This document shows positions 1-4,561 of a stretch of 29,491 bases of DNA, one piece after another. The stretch is from a virus. The translations under genes and the position numbers were made by a program. Numbering within the stretch: position 1 is the stretch's first letter; every line of letters begins with the position of its first letter. The notes beneath the pieces are model-generated. The model ran no database searches and was not told the origin of the DNA. It was given only the letters and a program-made list of their open reading frames with translations. The DNA is taken from IMG/VR virus record IMGVR_UViG_3300028581_004268, positions 1 to 29,491 of that record. One strand, 5' to 3'.

Positions 1-207
1 ATGATAAACTTTAAAAATTACGAAATATTAAAAACAATTTCAGAACAACTTAGGTTATTAAGCTGGGCTATTGGTGGGGTTTATGGAATATTAAATCAAT
101 ACTTTGGCATATTTCCAACATTAGTATTTATTATCTATAACTGGGCTATTATTCAGTTTTACTCAATTTACATTCTGAATGTAGCACAAAAATATAAAAA
201 GGAGTAA
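1..207 (+). CDS. small membrane protein of the C4 cassette
   Basis: Hypothetical 68-aa protein of unknown function. The middle (about residues 15-60) is rich in Leu, Ile, Phe, Tyr and Trp and would form two membrane segments, ending in a basic Lys-rich tail. The ATG is the first base of the window, so the true start could lie upstream. It ends in an AAGGAGTAATG context, so the 38-aa gene that begins 5 bases later looks translationally linked. Its place just before the C4 RNA promoter matches that of the tiny membrane gene preceding the second C4 locus at 24830-24940. I do not recognise the family. Confidence 0.55.
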   Translation: MINFKNYEILKTISEQLRLLSWAIGGVYGILNQYFGIFPTLVFIIYNWAIIQFYSIYILNVAQKYKKE

Positions 208-211
208 TGAT

Positions 212-328
212 ATGTTAGTTGGTGTTATATCATCAATTGTAATAACAGTGTTATTTGGGGTTATAACATATTATGTGACACATACTAAAACCAATAATAA
301 AAAGCCACATACACACAACCATGCTTAA
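212..328 (+). CDS. 38-aa single-span membrane peptide
   Basis: Short ORF (ATG 212, TAA 326-328) with a good Shine-Dalgarno AGGAG ending 8 bases upstream, inside the end of the previous gene. Residues 2-22 are hydrophobic and form one predicted transmembrane helix. The tail is polar and rich in Lys, Asn, Thr and His (ends KKPHTHNHA). It is followed within 6 bases by a clear intrinsic terminator, which makes it the last gene of a two-gene unit. No family recognised; a tiny membrane protein encoded by a phage moron is the likeliest description. Confidence 0.55.
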   Translation: MLVGVISSIVITVLFGVITYYVTHTKTNNKKPHTHNHA

Positions 329-333
329 CCGCA

Positions 334-360
334 AGACCAAGTTTTTACTTGGTCTTTTTT
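334..360 (+). terminator. intrinsic terminator
   Basis: Perfect 9-bp stem AGACCAAGT / ACTTGGTCT with a TTTT loop followed by TTTTT. It ends the unit of two small membrane genes and insulates the C4 promoter that starts 10 bases later. Confidence 0.9.
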
Positions 361-369
361 AATGATGAT

Positions 370-399
370 TTGACAGAAAGAGCCATGTTGCGATAGAAT
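370..399 (+). promoter_or_regulatory. sigma70 promoter of C4 RNA, locus 1
   Basis: TTGACA (370-375), an 18-bp spacer and TAGAAT (394-399). Transcription would start about base 406, exactly the first base of the C4 hairpin. The second C4 locus has the same distance between its -10 box and its hairpin. The same promoter would read on into the leader ORF and antirepressor, as in phage P1. Confidence 0.75.
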
Positions 400-405
400 A
401 CCGCT

Positions 406-467
406 AGGACTTAGAAACTCCTTTTTTCAACAGGCGGATTCGCCTATACCGTCATATGGCTTTTTTT
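406..467 (+). ncRNA. C4-type antisense RNA, locus 1
   Basis: Matches the C4 antisense RNA plan of phages P1/P7. Hairpin AGGA-loop-TCCT (406-422) exposes element a' (TTAGAAAC, 411-418). Next comes b' (CAACAGG, 428-434), running into a second hairpin AGGCG-GATT-CGCCT (432-445), and the RNA ends in a seven-T run (461-467). Element a' is perfectly complementary to 617-624 and b' to 606-612, in the correct antiparallel order, both inside the leader of the antirepressor gene. Known role of the family: the processed or short RNA blocks translation of the coupled leader ORF and so keeps the antirepressor off in a lysogen. The assignment rests on structure and complementarity, not on a covariance search. 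Confidence 0.85.
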
Positions 468-500
468 ATATCTATACCCAGCATTGGGTGATCATTCTCT

Positions 501-551
501 TGACTTCGGCAAAATGATACAACCATTTTCCTGACTTCACGAAAATGGTAC
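501..551 (+). repeat. two imperfect direct repeats, 31-bp spacing
   Basis: TGACTTC at 501 and 532, and AAAATG at 511 and 542, keep a constant 31-bp offset over about 21 bases (about 4 differences). It lies between the C4 RNA and its target. It could be an operator pair or part of the leader RNA fold. It is absent from the second C4 locus. Confidence 0.5.
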
Positions 552-563
552 ATCAATGTCGGG

Positions 564-650
564 GTGAGCGAATACAAGAGCCGTAAGGTAAATAAGCTCA
601 GCCGTCCTGTTGCGGTGTTTCTAACCCCCGACTTCCTACTTAGAAACTAG
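564..650 (+). CDS. leader ORF carrying the C4 target (orfX/icd-like position)
   Basis: A 28-codon ORF from GTG 564 to TAG 648-650; the frame is open back to 504 without another ATG. Its peptide has the pattern V-S-E-Y ... S-R-P-V-A-V, which recurs in the leader ORF of the second C4 locus (V-A-E-Y ... S-R-L-V-A-V). The codons for P-V-A-V-F-L-T contain both C4 target elements, and the stop codon follows directly on the second copy of a'. In P1 the C4 RNA acts on an ORF whose translation is coupled to ant; this ORF has that position and would play that part. The start codon is uncertain because no strong ribosome site precedes the GTG. Confidence 0.5.
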   Translation: MSEYKSRKVNKLSRPVAVFLTPDFLLRN

Positions 651-678
651 GAAAAATAGAAACAAATCTTTCAACAGG
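606..678 (+). promoter_or_regulatory. C4 target and RBS-masking leader, locus 1
   Basis: Contains target b (CCTGTTG, 606-612) and a (GTTTCTAA, 617-624), perfectly complementary to C4 elements b' and a'. The same C4 elements are repeated downstream as TTAGAAAC (640-647) and CAACAGG (672-678), 9 bases before the antirepressor ATG and overlapping its weak AGG ribosome site. The target can therefore pair either in trans with C4 RNA or in cis with the ribosome-site region. This is a built-in competition between two folds. Confidence 0.8.
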
Positions 679-687
679 TAAATCATC

Positions 688-1881
688 ATGTCTAATACAT
701 TCAAACTGCCCTGCGGTAGCATTGTCACAAATAATCAAACAACTTATGGTACTCTTGAAAATCTCTACACCATTGATTTGGAAAAAGGTTTAGTTTGCGC
801 TAAACATTTTTTAGAAGATATGAAAATAACGTGGAGTATTGAAGCGGTTAATATGGAGTTTAACTTCGATATTATTCCGATTTATCAAGTTGATGCCATG
901 GACTATTTTCACTCAATCACCAAACAGCCATTTGTAAAACCTCTCGATCTTCTATTACTACTCACGCTCTCCAAAGACAAATATTACATTAAAAGAACGC
1001 GAGATTTTATCTGTTCCACATTAATACCCTTTATCAATAAGAATAAAATTAAACATGATGATTTTAAAAAGGAGACTATCATGTCCAAAGTCACGCCTAT
1101 AGAAAACCACAGCCAAAAATTTCACAGTGATTTATTTGGCGATTTAACCGTTTTAACTCATGCCGATGGTAGCCTATGGTTTATTGGCAATGAAGTATGT
1201 GAAAAACTTGGATATAGCAACCCAAGAAAAGCTATTTCAGATCATTGCAAAGGGTGTAACGAAACGTTACTACCCTCTAAAGGCGGTATGCAAACAATGA
1301 AAATTATCCCAGAGCGCGATGTTTACCGCTTAGTTATGCGCTCTAAATTACCAACCGCAGAAAAGTTTGAAGAATTTGTAGTCAGCGAGGTTTTACCATC
1401 AATCCGCAAAACTGGCGGTTATGGTCAATCTAATGCTGCATTACCGAATTTTGCCGATCCTGCCGAAGCCGCAATTGCTTGGGCGAACCAGTACAAAGAA
1501 AAATCTGCATTGCAATTAGAGCTAAAAGCTAAAGATGAAATATTAGAACAAGCTAAACCAATGATTGGGTTTGCCGAAACTGTACAGAAAGCCGAAAAAG
1601 GTATTTTAGTTCGAGAGCTGGCATATTTAGCACAAAATGAGAGTGAAATTAAAATTGGCGAGAAAAGATTATGGAATTGGCTAAGAACCATGGGATTTGT
1701 GCATCAACGTAGTACTAGGCCTATTCAAGAATATGTTGAGCGTGGCTATTTTGTGATGCAGCCAACAATTGTGCACCATCATACAGGAGCGCAAGAGCAT
1801 ATGACCACCAAAATTACAGGTAAAGGTCAAATTTACTTTATTAACAATAAAAAAGGAGAAACAACATGCCAGAATATATAG
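688..1881 (+). CDS. Bro-N / KilAC phage antirepressor with N-terminal extension
   Basis: A 397-aa regulator predicted to inactivate the phage repressor in the cytoplasm. Three parts are visible. Residues 1-131 form an extra N-terminal domain whose end (TLIPF at 111-115) resembles the N-terminal domain of the Rha-type antirepressor at 23443-24609 (TLIPL). Residues about 146-245 are a Bro-N DNA-binding domain, with the typical wFiGNeVCekLGYsNPrkAI and VLPSIRKTGGY motifs. Residues about 280-392 are a KilAC/Ant C-terminal domain (KGILVRELAYLAQNE, then RLWNWLR). The ATG at 688 is the only start next to the C4-controlled leader and has a weak AGG site. An internal in-frame ATG at 1081 has a far stronger site and would give a usual-length antirepressor of 266 aa. 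Expression is probably controlled by the upstream C4 RNA. Confidence 0.85.
   Translation: MSNTFKLPCGSIVTNNQTTYGTLENLYTIDLEKGLVCAKHFLEDMKITWSIEAVNMEFNFDIIPIYQVDAMDYFHSITKQPFVKPLDLLLLLTLSKDKYYIKRTRDFICSTLIPFINKNKIKHDDFKKETIMSKVTPIENHSQKFHSDLFGDLTVLTHADGSLWFIGNEVCEKLGYSNPRKAISDHCKGCNETLLPSKGGMQTMKIIPERDVYRLVMRSKLPTAEKFEEFVVSEVLPSIRKTGGYGQSNAALPNFADPAEAAIAWANQYKEKSALQLELKAKDEILEQAKPMIGFAETVQKAEKGILVRELAYLAQNESEIKIGEKRLWNWLRTMGFVHQRSTRPIQEYVERGYFVMQPTIVHHHTGAQEHMTTKITGKGQIYFINNKKGETTCQNI
1069..1083 (+). promoter_or_regulatory. strong internal RBS and start inside the antirepressor
   Basis: AAGGAG (1069-1074), 6 bases, then ATG 1081, in frame at codon 132 of the antirepressor and exactly at the junction between the extra N-terminal domain and the Bro-N domain. 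It predicts a second, shorter product, like Ant1/Ant2 of P1. Confidence 0.75.
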
Positions 1882-1985
1882 AGTATTTCAATGGTAAACC
1901 AGTGCGGTTTAAATCTGAGGGTGTAGAATTATGGGTGAACGTCCACGACATTAGTGGATTAATTGATAATAACTCATTTAATTAG
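1866..1985 (+). CDS. 39-aa antirepressor-associated ORF
   Basis: Starts with ATG 1866 inside the last codons of the antirepressor (16-bp overlap, different frame), preceded by AAGGAG. The 39-aa product starts MPEYIEYFNGKPVRFKSEG. It is clearly related to the 40-aa product of 23319-23441, which starts MAEKFSNYFNGRMVRFLE and also directly follows an antirepressor gene; both then have a hydrophobic/acidic stretch with V-[HD]-x-x-D-[IL]. The shared position suggests a partner or modulator of the antirepressor. Function unknown. Confidence 0.7.
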   Translation: MPEYIEYFNGKPVRFKSEGVELWVNVHDISGLIDNNSFN

Positions 1986-1987
1986 AA

Positions 1988-2020
1988 AATAGCCTAGTTT
2001 TTACGCTAGGCTATTGTTTT
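1988..2020 (+). terminator. intrinsic terminator of the antirepressor unit
   Basis: Perfect 10-bp stem AATAGCCTAG / CTAGGCTATT, 8-base loop, then a T-rich tail. It follows the 39-aa ORF by 2 bases. Confidence 0.9.
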
Positions 2021-2067
2021 ATTTAGCGAAATAATTGTAAATAAATGCAATTATTTTGCTTTACCCC

Positions 2068-2097
2068 TAGACAGCATGGTTATGCCCATGCTATAAT
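2068..2097 (+). promoter_or_regulatory. promoter with palindromic spacer
   Basis: TAGACA (2068-2073), 18 bp, then extended -10 TGC-TATAAT (2092-2097). The entire spacer is an inverted repeat: GCATGG (2074-2079) and CCATGC (2086-2091). This is a likely binding site for a dimeric repressor. It drives the 26-aa peptide gene at 2130. Confidence 0.65.
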
Positions 2098-2129
2098 ACA
2101 GTACTAAATCAAAGAAAGGAGGTTAAAAA

Positions 2130-2210
2130 ATGAAAAAACTAGAAATAATTATCGCAGTTTTAACAATAGTTAATTTGTTGCTCGACATAATAACAAAATT
2201 TAAAACTTAG
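2130..2210 (+). CDS. 26-aa hydrophobic toxin-like peptide
   Basis: ATG 2130 with AAAGGAGG 6-7 bases upstream, own promoter and own terminator, so a complete mini-gene. The product starts MKKLEIIIAVLTIVNLLL: one transmembrane helix with a basic start and end (KFKT). It resembles the 32-aa product of 11689-11787, which also starts MKKLE. Size, composition and layout resemble type I toxin or holin-like peptides. An extended -10 on the opposite strand (2252-2260) could give an antisense RNA covering the 3' end. Toxicity is inferred. Confidence 0.55.
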   Translation: MKKLEIIIAVLTIVNLLLDIITKFKT

Positions 2211-2217
2211 ATAACCC

Positions 2218-2233
2218 GAGGGGGAAACCCCTC
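2218..2233 (+). terminator. hairpin after the toxin-like gene
   Basis: GAGGGG-GAAA-CCCCTC, a perfect 6-bp stem with a GNRA loop, 8 bases after the stop. The T-run is weak (TTCTAGTTCTTT). Confidence 0.6.
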
Positions 2234-2299
2234 TTCTAGTTCTTTGACGTAATTATAACATTAATTTTATTAAATAATCAATTTTTGGAGTAACAAATT

Positions 2300-2401
2300 A
2301 TGTTTAGTGTCTTTAAAATAATTCTTGACGTAGTGTGTATTATTGGACTTAGTTGGATAATATACAACCGCATCAAAGAATGTAAAAATAGCAAACATTA
2401 A
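2300..2401 (+). CDS. 33-aa membrane peptide
   Basis: ATG 2300 with TTGGAG 9 bases upstream; TAA 2399-2401. Residues about 5-22 (KIILDVVCIIGLSWIIY region) form a single transmembrane helix followed by a polar, Lys/Asn-rich tail. It is followed at once by a strong terminator. No family recognised. It belongs to the tiny membrane proteins scattered over this prophage. Confidence 0.5.
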   Translation: MFSVFKIILDVVCIIGLSWIIYNRIKECKNSKH

Positions 2402-2408
2402 TAACCGT

Positions 2409-2432
2409 AGGCGGTTAACCACCGCCTTTTTT
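2409..2432 (+). terminator. intrinsic terminator
   Basis: AGGCGGT-TAACC-ACCGCCT stem followed by T6, directly after the 33-aa gene. Confidence 0.9.
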
Positions 2433-2443
2433 GGAAGTATAAT

Positions 2444-2605
2444 ATGGCACGTTCTATTATAGCTGAAAAACGCTATGCAGAAAAAATAAAAGGTACTCGG
2501 GCATCAATAAATATCCCTAAAGGCTTACGCGATCGTCTCAAAGCTCGCGCTGAAGCCGAGGGTGTTACTATGATTGAATTGATTGAAAAGTTATTGGATA
2601 AATAG
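2444..2605 (+). CDS. ribbon-helix-helix (Arc/CopG-like) DNA-binding protein
   Basis: A 53-aa protein starting MARSIIAEKRYAEKIKGT. The part from about residue 17 has the ribbon-helix-helix pattern: a short beta strand (RASINIP), helix A (KGLRDRLKARAEAEG) and helix B (TMIELIEKLLDK). Such proteins dimerise and repress promoters; a palindrome fills the promoter spacer 350 bp upstream, though the link is a guess. Its stop codon lies in the left arm of a hairpin whose right arm carries the stop codon of the convergent gene. No strong ribosome site is seen before the ATG (GGAAGT 6 bases upstream). Confidence 0.75.
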   Translation: MARSIIAEKRYAEKIKGTRASINIPKGLRDRLKARAEAEGVTMIELIEKLLDK

Positions 2606-2619
2606 CCCCGAAAGGGGCT
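2604..2619. terminator. hairpin between convergent genes
   Basis: AGCCCC-GAAA-GGGGCT, flanked by T/A. The TAG of the plus-strand gene and the stop of the minus-strand gene form the two ends of the stem, so it probably ends both transcripts. Confidence 0.65.
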
Positions 2620-2752
2620 ACCCTTGATGTAAAACCAGTATCTTTAAAATATCTTTCAGCTGCCACGCAATCGGCGTAACAACCCCCAACACTATCAAAA
2701 CGCCCCATGCTAAGCGGCGTAGTTTTGGTTTATCTTCTATTTTATCAGCCAT
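2618..2752 (-). CDS. 44-aa tiny membrane protein, MADKIE family
   Basis: Starts MADKIEDKPKLRRLAWGVL, a charged N-terminus followed by one transmembrane helix (about residues 14-34). It is a paralogue of the protein at 11995-12120 (MADKIENKSKFRYFAWGAL), including a shared PIAWQ motif after the helix. The chosen start has AAGGAG 8 bases upstream. An in-frame ATG 12 codons earlier (base 2788) also has an AGGAG, so a 56-aa form is possible. It lies between two terminator hairpins, as a separate unit. Function unknown. Confidence 0.65.
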   Translation of the reverse strand: MADKIEDKPKLRRLAWGVLIVLGVVTPIAWQLKDILKILVLHQG

Positions 2753-2814
2753 ATCATTAGCTCCTTTATTGACAAAAAATCCAAACATCTATATAATTAC
2801 TCCTGTATAAAATG

Positions 2815-2853
2815 AAAACCCCGACATATGAGCTTCCAACTCGTCGGGGTTTT
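2815..2853. terminator. conserved bidirectional hairpin, copy 1
   Basis: CCCCGAC (2819-2825) and GTCGGGG (2843-2849) with an inner GAG/CTC stem, flanked by A4 and T4. First of five copies that mark borders of tiny membrane-protein genes. Confidence 0.85.
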
Positions 2854-2892
2854 GTGTTTTGTGCGATCTAAACTTTCACATTCTTACGACTT

Positions 2893-3081
2893 TTAATCTG
2901 AATTAATTGTATTTTTATCCTTATATCTGATTTTAACTTTTAAATTCAATGGGTTATAACCCAACAAAAGAAGTAATATAATAACCCACCAAGCATTATA
3001 TTTAATAATTAAATACACGCCACCCGCTAAAATAAACATATTCCACAAAACCGCCATGCAAAAGATTAAAGCTTTATCCAT
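2893..3081 (-). CDS. 62-aa two-span membrane protein
   Basis: Starts MDKALIFCMAVLWNMFILAG; hydrophobic stretches at about residues 4-27 and 30-46 suggest two transmembrane helices, followed by a basic, polar tail. Its ATG overlaps the last codons of the upstream 37-aa membrane gene (3074-3187) with a GAGG ribosome site, so the two are translationally coupled and form a unit between hairpin copies 2 and 1. No family recognised. Confidence 0.6.
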   Translation of the reverse strand: MDKALIFCMAVLWNMFILAGGVYLIIKYNAWWVIILLLLLGYNPLNLKVKIRYKDKNTINSD

Positions 3082-3187
3082 GATAAACCTCTAATAATCT
3101 ATAAGTAAGTAATGTTACACATCCAGCGCTAATAGCAAAATACAAAAATATTCTAACCGCTTTACTACGTTCAATAATTTTAAGCAT
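3074..3187 (-). CDS. 37-aa tiny membrane protein
   Basis: Starts MLKIIERSKAVRIFLYFAIS: a charged head, then one transmembrane helix (about residues 11-30). The head pattern (I-I-E/K-x-S-K) matches other tiny proteins here (24830, 25049, 11840). AGGGGGA lies 10 bases before the ATG. An in-frame ATG 12 codons upstream (3223), with its own GAGG, would give a 49-aa form; the same double-start layout is seen in four other modules. The end overlaps the start of the next gene. Confidence 0.6.
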   Translation of the reverse strand: MLKIIERSKAVRIFLYFAISAGCVTLLTYRLLEVYHG

Positions 3188-3260
3188 TTTATTTAAATCC
3201 CCCTTGACATTAACCATAAACATAAACTATAATCCTCTTTGTATAATTCTATTTAAATAA

Positions 3261-3298
3261 AAAATCCCGACATATGAGCGCTAACTCGTCGGGGTTTT
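3261..3298. terminator. conserved bidirectional hairpin, copy 2
   Basis: TCCCGAC (3265-3271) and GTCGGGG (3288-3294), inner GAG/CTC, A- and T-runs on both sides. It lies directly after the split rha gene on the minus strand. Confidence 0.85.
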
Positions 3299-3320
3299 GT
3301 GTTTTCTATTGGTGAAATAA

Positions 3321-3599
3321 TTAGAACAATTTAATTTGAGCTTGATTAATCAAATTAATAAGAATACATTTAGCTTCTTGCTTTTGCTTGCGTTGAATAG
3401 CACCAGCCTTACCCCAAAGACTACCATTAACTTTGATTAACTCCATATCATCGTAAGCGGATTTAATCCTAGCTTTGAGAGAATTATTTTCAAATTCAAG
3501 TTCTGACACTCGGTCAATAATCTTTAGTCTTAATTTGGCAGAATAACCAGACGTTAAACAAAGCGTTAATCTTTTATCCAAATTAAAGCATGGATTCAT
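3321..3599 (-). pseudogene. rha-like gene, C-terminal part (split)
   Basis: A 92-aa reading frame holding the second half of a Rha-family phage regulator: PCFNLDKR, then the SGYSAKLRLKIIDR motif and a helical segment. The end (NGSLWGKAGAIQRK ... QIKLF) matches the end of the Rha-like protein at 10821-11363 (NGTDWGRMGNDQKK ... QLKLF). The first half is in the preceding frame (3596-3778); the two overlap by ATGA. Adding one A near 3600 would fuse them into a 152-aa protein with normal spacing between Rha motifs. Either a frameshift mutation, a sequencing error or coupled translation of two halves. Confidence 0.65.
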
Positions 3600-3778
3600 C
3601 TTTCCAGACTTATTTTGTACTGCGCTGAAAACTCAGCTGAGCTAATTTCTAACTGTTCTAGCATAGTTTTTATATCAGCCATTACATTTCTGTGTTGTTT
3701 GCCGCACATCGCAGCAATTTCTAAACTGCTCATTATCACAACGTTATTTATACGTTCTTCTAATTTAATTAAGTGCAT
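3596..3778 (-). pseudogene. rha-like gene, N-terminal part (split)
   Basis: A 60-aa frame starting MHLIKLEERINNVVIMSSLE. Residues 15-40 carry the winged-helix signature of Rha proteins (VIMSSLEIAAMCGKQHRNVM), followed by a helix and FSAQYK, where the frame stops (TGA 3596-3598). The rest of the domain continues in the -1 frame at 3599. An AGGA ribosome site precedes the ATG. Rha proteins are phage DNA-binding regulators that interfere with some hosts. This copy sits just downstream of the endolysin terminator, as a separate moron. Confidence 0.65.
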
Positions 3779-3797
3779 ATCATTATTCCTACTAAAA

Positions 3798-3821
3798 AAG
3801 CTCCACTAAAAAGTGGAGCTT
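3798..3821. terminator. intrinsic terminator after the endolysin
   Basis: AGCTCCACT / AGTGGAGCT with an AAAA loop, A6 to the left (T6 on the minus strand) and TAAAATTT to the right. It ends the long late operon on the minus strand. Confidence 0.9.
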
Positions 3822-3852
3822 AAAATTTACTGATTATTTGAACTATATTGGT

Positions 3853-4266
3853 TTAGATCATCTTACCAACCTTAAAATCAGCTAACGTCAACCCACCAGT
3901 AAACTGACAATGCGCCAATTCTTTAAACGATTGCCAACGTCCAGCCCATTCAAGCCCAACACTTTCAGCAATTTCACCGCATTTAGTAAATAACTTGGTA
4001 TCGTTCCACGGGATTTGTCCACCAACCACTGGCGCAAAATCAAAAGCTACTTTGTAGTTGTGAAATGATTGACCAGCTTTAGCATTGGTCACAATCTTGC
4101 CAGTTGCGGTTCTGCCCTGAGCATACAGCGCATTTTGACTTTCGGCATCGCGATATGTGCTAGTTATAATTACTTTAACGCCCTGCTCTGCACATTTAGC
4201 GATAAATTGCTCACATAGCGGTTTTACTTTTGGATGTAAATCATTAATATCTTTACTGTTAATCAT
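3853..4266 (-). CDS. endolysin, M15-family L-Ala-D-Glu/D-Ala peptidase
   Basis: A 137-aa enzyme expected to cut peptide cross-links of the cell wall at the end of infection. The zinc site of M15C peptidases is visible: SFHNYKVAFDF gives His69 and Asp76, and ELAHCQF gives His119. The upstream STYRDAESQNALYAQGRT and the GLEWAGRWQSF segment are also typical of VanY/CwlK-like and T5-type endolysins. Length is normal for a single-domain phage endolysin. There is no signal peptide, so it needs a holin for release. It is the last gene of the late operon and ends 30 bases before a terminator. Confidence 0.93.
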   Translation of the reverse strand: MINSKDINDLHPKVKPLCEQFIAKCAEQGVKVIITSTYRDAESQNALYAQGRTATGKIVTNAKAGQSFHNYKVAFDFAPVVGGQIPWNDTKLFTKCGEIAESVGLEWAGRWQSFKELAHCQFTGGLTLADFKVGKMI

Positions 4267-4283
4267 GTTTAACCCTTATCGTT

Positions 4284-4418
4284 TTATTTATCAGAATCGT
4301 CAAAAGAATTAACGTATTTCTGAGTACCCGTGATATTCTTGATGCATACCCAAGTTTCCTTGGACGATGCAAAAGCATTAAAAGTTACAAAACCAAAAGC
4401 CAACAATAATTTTTTCAT
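4284..4418 (-). CDS. 44-aa secreted or periplasmic peptide
   Basis: Too short for most gene finders. It starts MKKLLLAFGFVTFNAFASSK, a classical signal peptide with a likely cleavage after AFA; the mature part is about 27 polar residues with one Cys (WVCIKNITGTQKYVNS). It sits between two lipoprotein genes and the endolysin in the lysis cassette, 17 bases before the endolysin start. Function unknown; a role at the envelope during lysis or superinfection exclusion is a guess. Confidence 0.55.
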   Translation of the reverse strand: MKKLLLAFGFVTFNAFASSKETWVCIKNITGTQKYVNSFDDSDK

Positions 4419-4420
4419 GA

Positions 4421-4561
4421 TTAATTCTTTCTAAATTCACAAGTTAGATTATATGTGCCACGGCAATAACTTGCACTTACCGCAGCACTATTATAATAAT
4501 TAGACGCGCAACTAGATAGCATTAGAGCTATTATGCTTAATACTAATATTCGCAGACGCAT
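4421..4561 (-). CDS. 46-aa lipoprotein
   Basis: Starts MRLRILVLSIIALMLSSCAS; LSSC is a lipobox with the acylated Cys at residue 18. The mature part is about 29 residues, Tyr/Asn-rich, with two further Cys. The ATG at 4561 is chosen because the signal peptide then begins at residue 1; ATG 4573 (4 codons longer) is possible, and a much longer open frame upstream is not. It overlaps the preceding lipoprotein gene by 50 bp in another frame, an arrangement like Rz/Rz1. It could be an outer-membrane spanin subunit; no inner-membrane coiled-coil partner is obvious. Confidence 0.6.
   Translation of the reverse strand: MRLRILVLSIIALMLSSCASNYYNSAAVSASYCRGTYNLTCEFRKN

Noticed and set aside
380-460. Outer stem AGCCAT (381-386)/ATGGCT (456-461) as part of C4 RNA 1
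   Set aside because: The left arm lies within the promoter spacer, before the predicted start at 406, and locus 2 has no equivalent; it would matter only in a longer read-through transcript.
1425-1691. Minus-strand 88-codon frame opposite the antirepressor
   Set aside because: Antisense shadow of the KilAC region with no promoter or ribosome site.
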